From NCBI GenBank assembly GCA_963680875.1, contig OY804588.1, forward strand, positions 73,556,829-73,620,828: 64,000 nt of DNA, read 5' to 3'. The number at the start of each line of letters is the position of its first letter. Position 1 is the first letter of the stretch. Positions 46,016 to 58,200 of this stretch are shown here, piece by piece. Made by a program: the position numbers and the translations under genes. The notes under the pieces were generated by a model. The model did not search any database. It was not told the origin of the DNA and was given only the letters and a program-made list of their open reading frames with translations. Source of the DNA: Bathymodiolus brooksi (Eukaryota; Mollusca; Bivalvia; Mytilida; Modiolidae).

Positions 46016-48135
46016 TGTAGTTTCTGAAAAGAAGGCATTTGAACATTTTCCCATAGGGTCCAATGTTAATCTATGTCCTGCGGTGACGGCCACCTTGGAT
46101 TTCCGATCGGCATAAAAAACAGAAACTTTGTAGAGGACCTTCCAATGATCATCCCTGGGCAGTTTGGTTTCAATTGTCCAAGTGGTTTCAGAGAAGAAGC
46201 ATTTTGAAACATTTTTCCCATAGGGTCCAATGTTAAACTAAGTCCTGCCGTAGCCGCCATTTTGAATTTCATATCGGAACAAAAAACCTTAAGATTGTAG
46301 AGGACCATCCAATGAACATTCATGTAGAGTTTGGCTTTAATCATATTTGTAGTTTCTGAGAAGAAGGCATTTGAACATTTTCCCATAGGGTCCAATGTTA
46401 ATCTATGTCCTGCGGTGGCGGCCATCTTGGATTTCCGATCGGCATAAAAAACAGAAACTTTGTAGAGGACCTTCCAATGATCATTCCTGGGCAGTTTGGT
46501 TTCAATTGTCCAAGTGGTTTCAGAGAAGAAGCATTTTGAAACATTTTCCCCATATGGTCCAATGTTAAACTAAGTCCTGCCGTAGCCGCCATTTTGAATT
46601 TCATATCGGAACAAAAAACCTAAAGTTTGTAGAGGACCATCCAATGAACATTCATGTACAGTTTGGCTTTAATCATATTTGTAGTTTCTGAGAAGGCATT
46701 TGAACATTTTCCCATAGGGTCCAATGTTAATCTATGTCCTGTGGTGGCGGCCATCTTGGATTTCCGATCGTCATAAAAAAACAGAAACTTTGTAGAGGAC
46801 CTTCCAATGATCATTCCTGGGCAGTTTGGTTTCAATTGTCCAAGTGGTTTCAGAGAAGAAGCATTTTGAAACATTTTTCCCATAGGGTCCAATGTTAAAC
46901 TAAGTCCTGCCGTAGCCGCCATTTTGAATTTCATATCGGAACAAAAAACCTAAAGTTTGTAGAGGACCATCCAATGAACATTCTTGTACAGTTTGGCTTT
47001 AATCATATTTGTAGTTTCTGAGAAGGCATTTGAACATTTTCCCATAGGGTCCAATGTTAATCTATGTCCTGTGGTGGCGGCCATCTTGGATTTCCGATCG
47101 GCATAAAAAACAGACACTTTGTAGAGGACCTTCCAATGATCATTCTTGGGCAGTTTGGTTTCAATTGTCCAAGTGGTTTCAGAGAAGAAGCATTTTGAAA
47201 CATTTTCCCCATAGGGTCCAATGTTAAACTAAGTCCTGCCGTAGCCGCCATTTTGAATTTCATATCGGAACAAAAAACCTTAAGATTGTAGAGGACCATC
47301 CAATGAACATTCATGTAGAGTTTGGCTTTAATCATATTTGTAGTTTCTGAGAAGAAGGCATTTGAACATTTTCCCATAGGGTCCAATGTTAATCTATGTC
47401 CTGCGGTGGCGGCCATCTTGGATTTCCGATCGGCATAAAAAACAGAAACTTTGTAGAGGACCTTCCAATGATCATTCCTGGGCAGTTTGGTTTCAATTGT
47501 CCAAGTGGTTTCAGAGAAGAAGCATTTTGAAACATTTTTCCCATAGGGTCCAATGTTAAACTAAGTCCTGCCGTAGCCGCCATTTTGAATTTCATATCGG
47601 AACAAAAAACCTAAAGTTTGTAGAGGACCATCCAATGAACATTCATGTACAGTTTGGCTTTAATCATATTTGTAGTTTCTGAGAAGGCATTTGAACATTT
47701 TCCCATAGGGTCCAATGTTAATCTATGTCCTGTGGTGGCGGCCATCTTGGATTTCCGATCGGCATAAAAAACAGACACTTTGTAGAGGACCTTCCAATGA
47801 TCATTCCTGGGCAGTTTGGTTTCAATTGTCCAAGTGGTTTCAGAGAAGAAGCATTTTGAAACATTTTTCCCATAGGGTCCAATAAAGTCCTGCTGTAGCC
47901 GCCATTTTGAATTTCATATCGGAACAAAAAACCTAAAGATTGTAGAGGACCATCCAATGAACATTCATGTACAGTTTGGCTTTAATCATATTTGTAGTTT
48001 CTGAGAAGAAGGCATTTGAACATTTTCCCATAGGGTCCAATGTTAATCTATGTCCTGCGATGGTGGCCATTTTGGATTTCTGATCGGCATAAAAAACAGA
48101 AACTTGGTAAAGGACATTCCAATGATCATTCATTT
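46016..48135. repeat. Dimeric tandem array, ~330-bp period, about 6.5 copies
   Basis: Two related ~165-bp monomers alternate: one with GGCCATCTTGGATTTCCGATC, the other with GCCGCCATTTTGAATTTCAT. The first recurs near 46087, 46420, 46750, 47081, 47410, 47740 and 48063. The minus-strand peptides (MAATAGHRLTLDPMGK) are read-through of the repeat, not genes. Confidence 0.9.
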
Positions 48136-48412
48136 ACAGTTTGGGTTCAGTCAGTTCATTAGTTTCAGAGAAGAAGATCTTTGAAATTTCAGCCAATTAG
48201 AGCATATTATTGGCCCTTGCAGCCATGTTGAATATCCGACTGGAACGAAAAACAGAAACTTTGTAGAGGACCACCCAAGGAACATTCCTGCTAAGTTTGG
48301 TTCAAATTGGCACAGTGGTTTCGGAGAAGAAGCTTGAAATGTGAAAAGTTTACAGACGACGGACGCCAAGTGATGGCAATAGTTCACATGGACCTTTGGT
48401 CCAGGTGAACTA
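48136..48412. repeat. Terminal monomers and end module of the dimeric array element
   Basis: More diverged monomers end in ACGGACGCCAAGTGATGGCA and a hairpin TTCACATGGACC...GGTCCAGGTGAA, then CTAAAAA. The same end module closes the array at 58320-59872 and occurs alone at 57228-57300. Confidence 0.75.
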
Positions 48413-48642
48413 AAAATTATGCATAAATAAGGGATAAAAATCTTGAATGATAAAAGTCATCAAACCTGACATGTAATTCATCAATCTAGATGTTATTTCA
48501 AAATATTAGTTAAATCGGACATCAGAAACTGAAAATAATGATAGAAAACCAAAAGTTGCATAATCAGCTCGAGTCTTTTGCTATGGTGAGCTAAATATTG
48601 GAGCAGATATAACCCTTGTTTAACTTCAGCAGAATAAAAGTC

Positions 48643-49010
48643 AATGAGTAATTGTTGTTTAATGCCAACTCAGCAATTTTTCAGCTATATCATGACGAGA
48701 ACAAGTTAATTTTCAATGAAATGATGACGAGGTCCACTTTGTACTAGACCAACACACTTAGCTGGAGTTTTATAGAGCTAGCTCACTGAAACAACAGTTC
48801 CTGGATAGAAATGTCGCCCCATTGGGACACATTATCCTGATACGCTCAGTCTTTGCTCATTCTCCCTAATGCTGTGTGCTTTGCGGGGAAGCAACAAATA
48901 CCAATTTTATAGTCTTTGGTTTCACCCGATCGGTTCTCAAACCCACGATCTACCGCACTTGAGGTGAGCACGCTAACTATTACATCACAGATGCGGATAG
49001 CAGAATGAAT
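48643..49010 (-). repeat. Second SINE family, full-length-like copy
   Basis: Reverse orientation. The 49010 side reads as a tRNA-like head with a B-box-like GTGGGTTTGAGAACC on the minus strand. The 48643 side has TTTAATGCCAACTCAGCAAT. Other copies lie at 55588-55925 and 56196-56275. Confidence 0.65.
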
Positions 49011-49288
49011 ATCAATAGTCTATTGAGAAACCAAATTTCTTTGTGTATTTTTTATTTATATCAGTTTATCAAATAAGTATTATAAAATATATGATTGTAC
49101 TAGATCTTGCTGGGTTCTGTAATGTTTTAAGAGGTTATTAAAGAATAACGGCAGATTTGAAGGTCGAGACAGACATTATCGCTAGTTTCACTTTGAGTCC
49201 GACAGGACGAGCTGTGACACTAGTCATATTGTATGCCGAGACCTTAAAAATTTACATTTATGATTTATCGGTATTAAATGTCATAATG
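49011..49288. other. Spacer
   Basis: No feature recognised. Confidence 0.35.
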
Positions 49289-49455
49289 TGATGTCACACT
49301 AATCAATATTTTCCAGTATCAGAGTCATTGTGACGTCACATTGATTGATATTTTCCAGTATCAGAGTCATTGTGACGTCACATTGATTGATATTTTTCAG
49401 TATCAGAGTCATTGTGACGTCACATTGATTGATATTTTCCAGTATCAGAGTCAGT
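49289..49455. repeat. 42-bp minisatellite with CRE palindromes
   Basis: Four units of 42 bp containing TGACGTCA at 49331, 49373 and 49415, and TGATGTCA at 49289. TGACGTCA is the consensus cAMP-response element; whether it works here is unknown. Its minus frame gives a chance periodic peptide. Confidence 0.85.
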
Positions 49456-49689
49456 CCGTTAATACTGTAGTTTACAATATCAATATCAATCAATGAAATC
49501 AAAGGTAAAAATGTCCAGTTTACCAATAATATAAAATTCAACACATATTAACCCTTACCATGCAGAATTGTATACACAAGATATTACCTGTATGCTGAAT
49601 TGTTTTGAAGAAATATCACAAAATTTAGCATTTTTTTTGTTTTTGCTCTGTAGTTAAAATCCTTGTAGATATTACTTCAATATTTACAG

Positions 49690-50200
49690 GAAATGATGTT
49701 AGTTGAGTATATTTTAAATTTCATAACTTTGGAGACACATTTTATCGTGGTTGCCATGGCAACATATTTTCCCCCTAGATTTTTGTGAAAAATGAAAAAT
49801 TTTCAAATAAATCCTTTTTTTTTTCTTAAATTATTTTTAAAGCAGGAATTAAAAAAAACATCCAGAATGTTCATAAAATGTTTTACACATATCATGGTTG
49901 CCATGGCAACATATTTCCCCCAATATTTTTGTGAAAAATGAAAATTTTTCAAATTATTTTATTTATTATTATTTTTAAAGTAAGAATTAAAAAAAAATAT
50001 CAGGAATGTTCACAAAATGTTTTACACATATTATCATGGTTGCCATAGCAACATATTTTTGTGAAAATTTTTTGTGAAAAATTAAATTTTTTCAAATCAA
50101 GCCCATTTTTTTTTATATTATTTTTAAAGCAAGATTGTAAAAAAAATATCAAGAATGTTCAGTAATTTTGTTATTACCCATATTTGTTGACAACATTATA
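49690..50200. repeat. ~145-bp tandem repeats with RFX X-box palindromes, in piggyBac
   Basis: Three units. Two carry GTTGCCATGGCAAC (49750-49763, 49897-49910) and one GTTGCCATAGCAAC (50039-50052), which equals the RFX-factor X-box consensus. Confidence 0.8.
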
Positions 50201-50280
50201 ATTTCCATTAATTGGAATTGTGTGGTTATATTTGTTATTGTCTCATTTATTATTGAATTTGCATTTCCACATAACTAGGC

Positions 50281-51257
50281 AAAGAAAAATGTCGTTGATT
50301 ATCCACTATCAACCCCATAATGACTTTGGTGAAGTTAGAACTGAGGGTTAGAGACTGGTATGTCCCCCACCCTTTGTTCATGTCACTTCAAATAGTTTTA
50401 TATTTAAAACCTGAAGAAATTTTTAAGAATCAAAGAAAAATGTCTTTGATTATCCACTATCAACCCCATAATGACTTTGGTGAAGTTAGAACTGAGAGTT
50501 AGAGACTGGTATGTCCCCCACCCTTTGTTCATGTCACTTCAAATAGGTTATTTAAAACTTGAAGAAATTTTTAAGAATCAAAGAAAAATGTCTTTGATTA
50601 TCCACTATCAACCCCATAATGACTTTGGTGAAGTTAGAACTGAGAGTTAGAGACTGGTATGTCCCCCACCCTTTGTTCATGTCACTTCAAATAGGTTATT
50701 TAAAACTTGAAGAAATTTTTAAGAGTCAAAGAAAAATATCTTTTATTATCCACTATCAACCCCATAATGACTTTGGTGAAGTTAGAACTGAGAGTTAGAG
50801 ACTGGTATGTCCCCCACCCTTTGTTCATGTCACTTCAAATAGGTTATTTAAAACTTTTGAAGAAATTTTTAAGAGTCAAAGAAAAATATCTTTTATTATC
50901 CACTATCAACCCCATAATGACTTTGGTGAAGTTAGAACTGAGAGTTAGAGACTGGTATGTCCCCCACCCTTTGTTTGTGTCACTTCAAATAGGTTTATAT
51001 TTAAAACCTGAAGAATTTTTTAAGAGTCAAAGAAAAATGTCTTTGATTATCCACTATCAACCCCATAATGACTTTGGTGAAGTTAGAACTGAGGGTTAGA
51101 GACTGGTATGTCCCCCACCCTTTGTTCATGTCACTTCAAATAGGTTTATATTTAAAACATGAAGAAATTTTTAAGAGTCAAAGAAAAATGTCTTTGATTA
51201 TCCACTATTGTAATTTAATACTGGAAGAAATTTTATAACTAGGCAAAGAAAAATGTC
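50281..51257. repeat. ~150-bp tandem repeats, six full units plus a partial, in piggyBac
   Basis: Units start AAAGAAAAATGTCTTTGATT at 50281, 50432, 50580, 50728, 50878, 51029 and 51180. Open frames across them are repeat read-through. Confidence 0.95.
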
Positions 51258-51365
51258 AACATATTTTCCCCCTAGATTTTTATGAATAAATAAAATTTTC
51301 ACGCCTTGAGTATCTGAATAAAATGGTTATAAATCACTAGAGATTGGTATATGACTATATCCTTT

Positions 51366-51620
51366 ACCAAGTGAAATGTGAGAATGGATAGAGATTTGTT
51401 TATCCCTCACCAAGTGAAATGTAAATATGGTTAGAGATTGGTTTATCCCTCACCAAGTGAAATGTAAAAACGGTTAGAGATTGGTTTATCCCTCACCAAG
51501 TGAAATGTAAAAACGGTTAGAGATTTATATATCCCTCACCAAGTGAAATGTAAAAACGGTTAGAGATTTATATATCCCTCACCAAGTGAAATGTAAAAAC
51601 GGTTAGAGATTGGTGATTGA
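51366..51620. repeat. 43-bp tandem repeats, six units, in piggyBac
   Basis: Unit contains ACCAAGTGAAATGTAAAAAC and GGTTAGAGATTGGTTTATCC; starts at about 51366, 51409, 51452, 51495, 51538 and 51581. Confidence 0.9.
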
Positions 51621-51777
51621 CTGTTTTTCTTCAATCTATTTACTTGAAACAAACAAAATATTAGACTTTGAAATAATTTAAATTGAAATATTATTCTTTG
51701 AACAAAATATTATTAGACTTTGAAATAATCTAAATTGAAATATTATTCTTTGAACATTAAATCACATTCATTACAAT

Positions 51778-53510
51778 TTATTCCTCATCTGGTGTTGCAT
51801 TACAGACCTTCCACCTCCTATAAGCAAGTACATACTCCTGATAAGAATGATAAAGTCTGAAACAGGGCTCAATACAAAGTGAGACATTACAGTCTTTGCA
51901 TTCATAGGAGGTTTCATGACCTGCCCGTTTCCTTTTTTGAATTGTATTGTCAACATTGTTTTTCTCAGCCTCATTGCACACTTTACACAGTCTTGCAATG
52001 TTTATTTTTTTCCCTGTACCCCTTAATCTAGATATAAAGTGTTTCGCTGTTAATCTTTCTAACTGCTGAGGTGCTACAGATGGTCTACCAACTTTATTAA
52101 CAGTGTTAGTAGGATTGTTAGAAACAAGTTGAGGGTCATATTGTCATTTGGATGATCAGCGCAGAATAGAATGTAAGCATCCAGCACTGTAATGGCAAGA
52201 ACATGGAAAAAAACCTTTTTCCACCACTTGAATGATTTGACTACATTGTTTGTGTAAGAGATCATTTGATCAGACCTATCAACCCCACCCATATACTTAT
52301 TATAATTTGTAACTACATTTGGTTTACGAATAATTTCATTAGTAATTCGATTTCTTCTGGAAGTGGTTGATAGACTAGATCCATGTTTTGTTGAAAGCAT
52401 ATAAACAGGTTTGCTATCTAGATATTTGTAACATTCTAATGGACCATTATTCATCACGAATATATCACCACGATTTCTGAGTTGGTAGTCTTTTAATGTT
52501 TGAGGTATTCCACGACGGTTTTGTCGAACAGTTCCAGTAGCATATGTTCCCAGTTGAAATAGATCCCAAAAGAGTTGTGGTGATGTATAGTAATTATCAC
52601 AATACAGACTATAACCTTTGTCAAAGAAACCTCTCATCATGTCCATGACTAGATCATATGTTGCCCCATTAAAGCTAGGACCTGTTAAAGACTTTCCAGT
52701 GTACAGTTTAAATTTCGAAACATACCCATTGGAAGAATCTGAAACCATATATGCCTTTATACCATATTTCACAGGTTTATCAGGACTGTAGACACGAAAA
52801 GATAAATTGCCTCTCCACGGAATCATTCCTTCGTCTAATGAAATGTTTTGATGGGGCATGTAGGCAGAATTGAAACGAGATATCATACGTTTGAAAATAG
52901 GTCCGAGTTTAAATAGTGGGTCATGTCCAGGATTTTCACGTGGAATGAAGTTGTCATTATTTGACAGATGAAGAAATGACGTAATTAACAGAAAACGATC
53001 TCTTGACATAGTTGCTGGAAAAAATGGAGTGGAGGTTACCGGGTCTGTGCTCCAATATTCATTAATGTCTGATTGTGAAATTATCCCCATAGCCAGAATT
53101 AGTGCAATGTAGCGTTTTATTTCTGATGCACAAGTGTTTTGCCATTTTCTAAATCTTGAAAACGTTCCAAGGTTTTGATTATTTTCAAAATATTGTTCAG
53201 CATACCGATTTGTCTCGGTAGCAATCTCTTCAAAGTCGTCATCTTTGATAAATATGTTAAAATAATCAGAAACTGTTGTGGTTTCTGGTAATGGAACCCT
53301 TCTTCCAGGAACTGTAGAAAAAGTTAATGGTTCCTGATCCTGTCTGCTGCCTACACCCCATTTTTCAGAGTCAAATAAGTCTGTCCTACCGTTTTCATTA
53401 TTCAAGTCAATATATATATCTTCAGGGTCAAAACCTTCAAATTCGTCTTCATTTTCACTGTCATTATCAGCAAATATTTCATGAATAGTTTGGTCATTTC
53501 CAGAAGCCAT
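51778..53510 (-). pseudogene. piggyBac transposase, one frameshift
   Basis: Start MASGNDQTIHEIFADNDSE at 53510 with the usual acidic N-terminus. The DDE_Tnp_1_7 domain follows: ISLDEGMIPWRGNLSFRVY and YGIKAYMVSDSS, LYCDNYYTSPQLFW, then NKYMGGVDRSDQMISY, holding the catalytic aspartates. The frame shifts near 52135-52146, after which the C-terminal Cys-rich zinc domain continues (LCKVCNEAEK, YECKDCNVSLCIEPCFRLYH) to a stop at 51778. Length with the tail is about 575 aa, normal for the family. It cuts and pastes at TTAA. Apart from the single frameshift it looks intact, so it is recent or a sequencing error is possible. Confidence 0.92.
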
Positions 53511-54533
53511 ATTGTCGATCTCACAAGCTGAGAAAGTGTCGGGACCCCCCTCACTCTTCTAATTTTATTCTATGCCATGTTTCAGATAATAAAGTAGAAA
53601 CTTAGAGATGATTACTACAGTAAATTTTATTTATTTAATGCTTGAAAAGACGAAGGAATAATTCTCAATATAATGGAGAAAGGGAACAAAGCAGACGACA
53701 TTAAAACATCTGTGTTTTACTTCCGCTAAAATCTTGAAAGTTTTAGTTGATTTTTTCAAGCAAAAAGAGACATGACAACTCAGTCTGATAAGAACGATCG
53801 TATAAAAATAAAATATGGAGTATCATGAAGTCATATTCATTAGTAAAAATTACCTAAAAAGGTGTTTATTTCAAATGTTAGCAATCATTATTTCACTCTG
53901 TCTGTGAGTCCAATTTGTTTACCTTCTTTCGGCACCTCTCGCACTTTGATTGAACTTCCGATTTCGTCGATTTTACCATGAAACGATAGTGTCATTCAAT
54001 TCTCTTTTTAGAAGGGAAATCGGTTTCTAAATAATAACATATTTTTGGATTCTTAAGCATAATCAAATTTAGGGATTATTAATTATAAATTTTTATTGAT
54101 AATTAGTAAATAATTTATTTTTAGACAGCCAATAAAAGGCGGGATATCTCCGCGGTAATAAAAATATGGTGTGCTCGTAATTATTAATTTATTTGCAACT
54201 ATTTTAATGCAGTCATTTTTTTTTATTCGAAGCTGTTATAATAATAAAAAAGGAACACTTTTTATCTATATTAACCATGTCATTGACTATTATTTTACCA
54301 GCAACAACAAATAATTAAACAGAATTCCCACGTATATTTTTAGATTCGTTACGTCACGATGTTTATTTACATTTGTTTAAAAATAAACCATAAAGCTTTC
54401 TGGACGTGTTACACTCGGTAATAACAAGGGATTAACATTCAGTCGACAACTTGTATTGTTCAGAGATTCATTTCAAGTCTTTATTTCAACTCTATAAGCC
54501 TCTTAAATGAGGTGATCAAATTCCAGGTTCAAA
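53511..54533. other. piggyBac 5' internal non-coding region
   Basis: AT-rich, no open frame of note; presumably holds the transposase promoter. Confidence 0.5.
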
Positions 54534-54590
54534 CTGTCATATGACGGTATCCGCACTGAGAACGACAACGTCAAAACCGTCATATGACGG
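54534..54590. promoter_or_regulatory. Two CNGTCATATGACGG palindromes near the piggyBac end
   Basis: CTGTCATATGACGG (54534-54547) and CCGTCATATGACGG (54577-54590), 43 bp apart, within 75 bp of the terminus. Likely transposase-binding subterminal repeats; this is an inference. Confidence 0.5.
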
Positions 54591-54611
54591 GACCCGCATG
54601 GCTAGGGTTAA

Positions 54612-55246
54612 CAACCAATTTTACAAAAAAAAAGACTGATAACGAACAATCTTAAATCAGGAGATGTTAACCTCTAACTGTATGAATCACCTCATTATAT
54701 AATTATATTAATATTGCTAGTTATACCTATCCCATCTCCTCTACGTGTACTATAGAAACTGAACGTTTTTAGAAAAAATTTCAAGATTGTACAATTTAAA
54801 ATTTTCTATCAAGTGCCTTGATTGTAAGACACAATGCCAATGAAAACGATTATTAAAAATATTTTTGAATGAGAAATGAATACACACTGTTTTTTTTATT
54901 GTTGTTGAAATAATTAGTCTTAGTATGGAATATGTTTTTGTATCGAAATTTTGAGATGCATGCATGAGGTACACAATTATATATTTAGCACTTATTGATT
55001 GCTGGAAGTAAAACATTTCTATAAAATATGTATACATGAAAGTAGTCCCTTCATAACCACACAGAAACCCACAAAATATGAGTACATACAAAAACATAGT
55101 GCCATTACTTAGAATTATCTATCATAAAATCACTAATAAAGCCATGGTTGTCTTTTTTGATTTATTTGTAGTCAGAAATTATTCTAATGTATGAATGTGT
55201 CACTTAGATGACACACAGTCTGATTTATGAACCGCTGATGTTACAT
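54612..55246. other. Spacer and probable peroxiredoxin-6 3' UTR
   Basis: No gene seen. A 115-codon minus frame at 54750-55097 is AT-rich with no domain. The part next to 55247 is likely 3' UTR. Confidence 0.4.
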
Positions 55247-58200
55247 TCATTCTGGCTGGGGCGTGAATCTCAGATAGCCTTTCTTGGATGGAACGTCTTC
55301 GACTCTATGTTTTGGGAATAAGGTTTTAGCTTCCTCTGGACTTACACTTGGAATAATCATACATTCTTTTCCCATCTGTCAAAATATAAACAAACTAAAT
55401 AAAGATACAACAATATGAACTGTGAGCTAATGCTCACCTATGATACCCCCGCTCTTCGGCAAACAGGAAGTAGGAATCTGACGGGTCAAAAAACGGATGC
55501 CTCGCTGAATATCATGTTCTATGGGTTGATAAATCCTTGTATTCACCTCATCGAAAGTCATCAATTGTATACTGTAGCAAAATTATGAGTGAGTGATTGT
55601 TGTTTATCGTCAACTCGGCAATTTTTCCCGATATATCATGACGAGAACAAGTTAATTTTCAATGAAATGATGATGATGTCCGCTTTGTACTAGACCAACA
55701 CTCTTAGTTGGATTTTTATAGTGCTAGCTCACTGAAACAAGAGTCTGCGGATAGACATGTTGCCCCACTCTGACACATTATCCCGATTCCAACCAACCAC
55801 TTGTCCAGTCTTTGCTCTTTCTCCTTAATGCTGTGTGCTTAGGGGAGATGCAATAAATACCGATTTAATAGTCTTTGGTTTGACCTGATCGAACTCGAAA
55901 CTACGATATACTGAACTCGGTAGTCATTTCCATTGGTTCAATAGTGCCCGATAGTGATAAAATTATGGTTCTTTTGTATGGTAATACACTGTATACATCT
56001 GGAATGCTTGGTTTAATCGAAGTCAGATGTCTCTTCATTTTCAGTATACAAATGTACATGTACATAAACCTTTTCTTTGTAATATGCTTGTTTTTGGGGT
56101 AGTCTGTAAACAAAATGCAAAAAAAAACTGTTTTCACTTTTATAACCAAGACAAGGAAAGACAACTCCTATACATTTATGGCATATAAATGGAATATATT
56201 ATTGTTTAACACCAAATTTAAATGAGCAATTTTTCAGCTATATCTGACATGGCAAGAACAAGTTACATTTTGATGAGCTTCCTTTAGATTTATAGGGCCC
56301 TTTTATATTTACATAGGCAAAATCGTAGGGCCCCTAAAACCTATTGGCCCAGTAGGTCTAAATCCGACCTTGCTCATAACTCTAACCTGCACCCCTTGAT
56401 CGTCATGATGGCTTTTTATCTGTATAGTTTTGTGTAGATGCCTAATAAATTTATAAATTTGATCTTCATTTAGTCCCAAACTACTATTTTTTATTCTAAA
56501 AATAAAAGTGCCATGTATTAAAGCAACTGCAACTATATCATTGAATTGCTTTTTTAAAATTACCTCCCAGTCTGCTGGAGTGGCAACTTTCTTGTGTGCC
56601 GTTAACTGTAGTGAATCAACGACTCTCAATATTTCACTGGAAAAAAACATAAGACGAATATAATTTATGTATATCTAGAACATGAACAATTTATAGGTTT
56701 GATCTGGCCGCTTGTTTTCATTCAATATGTTTTTGCGGAGGTAAAACGGAAGATATACTGTGGCAACACTTCAAATACAATACTGTTATTCCCTAAATAG
56801 TACTCAATTGTTGTAAAACTATGTAAACATGAAATAAAATAGTACTCTGTTTGTCTGTATGCAAGGTCTGACATAGGAACTGAAAACATGTGACAGATCA
56901 GTGGTTTTTTCTCACTCTGGGTACTCTCTGGTTTCATCCATCAATAAAACTGACTGCCACGATATATCTGAAATATTGTTGAAAGTGGCGTAAAACACCA
57001 TAACGCAATACCTTACTCCCTGAAAACAATGAATCTTTACAAAAATATAGGGGAAAAAAGCAGATTGAAAAAAATACCAAGTAGTCATTCGTATTGGACG
57101 GTATATCATCTTTGTCTCAGAAATAAGTAGTATATGGACATTTGGCAGTATCGTGTACAATGTAACTAATATGTGGAACGTCTGGCATGTTCTGGATAGT
57201 AAATCCTCTATAACTATATATATATAAAAGATGACGGACAGAGGAACGAAGGACGCCAAGTGATGGAAAAAGCTCACATGACCCTTTGGATCAGGTGAGG
57301 TTTGAGCCATTGAAACATCCTAAATGAGAATAAATCCTTTGAAATTAGATTAAATGCCCCTTAATTTAGGGATAATGAATTTCCAGAGTCTTCTTCCTCT
57401 TTTTCAGCAATGATTACAGAAAGTATAAGAGATATTATATGACTCTGCTACTATATAAATAACACATAGCCGAGAGGGTGGTAGAGCAGATTGTTACCCC
57501 GAGAAATTCATTGTCAACCGAGGCGAAGGTTGACAATGAATTTCTCGGGGTAACAATCTGCTCTACCACCCTCTCAGCTATGTGTTATTTGCTTTATTAT
57601 ACTGAATGTTCTTTTCTCCTGGTTTCATTCTTTTTTATGATTTTGATGCCCTGAATTTCAATTGCTGTTGTCTTTAAATGTGTTAAACTGTGATATCGAT
57701 GATGTGTAATAAATAAGATTACATACATTTTTTGTATTTGTTAATATTTTTCTGCCATTTTGGTGTATGTTTTATACAGATGGGTGTTCTTAAATGAAAA
57801 GTGAGCAATTTAATAAACTTACTATTCCCCGAATATCTAGTTAATAAGTGTTTTATTATACCGAAAGAGACGTCAGATGCAAAATGCAAAAAAAGTCATT
57901 CAATATATTTGCCAAAACAACGTCATCAGACAAAAAGTCAGGAATTTCCGCAACATTTTCATTCCTTCACTGATATTATTTTTCAATTTAAATTCCGACT
58001 TTGATTATCCGATCTTTTAAATCGTGCAATTGACTCAGACATAAAAGTTTTAAATCAAGAGGGTGATCGACTAAATTATCACACTCTGCCATGTGATAGA
58101 CTAAATTGGCACACACTCCTTAACCAATGAGAAGACAGGAAATTTACATGAAGTATAATAAATTCAAATGGTAATAAACTTTAATCATTTAATATATAAA

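Larger units (their letters stand above)
49552..54607 (-). mobile_element. piggyBac transposon, 5.06 kb, TTAA ends
   Basis: Starts CCCTTACCATGC after TTAA (49548-49551) and ends GCATGGCTAGGG before TTAA (54608-54611): matching inverted ends with the canonical TTAA duplication. It contains one transposase gene on the minus strand, three blocks of tandem repeats on its 3' side (49690-51620) and two CATATG-centred palindromes near its 5' end. Nothing else is coding. Confidence 0.9.

Noticed and set aside
46066..48133. Repeated minus-strand peptides (MAATAGHRLTLDPMGK type)
   Set aside because: They are the dimeric tandem repeat translated; no splice signals or family match.
50320..51099. Plus-strand frames over the 150-bp repeats
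   Set aside because: Repeat read-through inside the piggyBac element.
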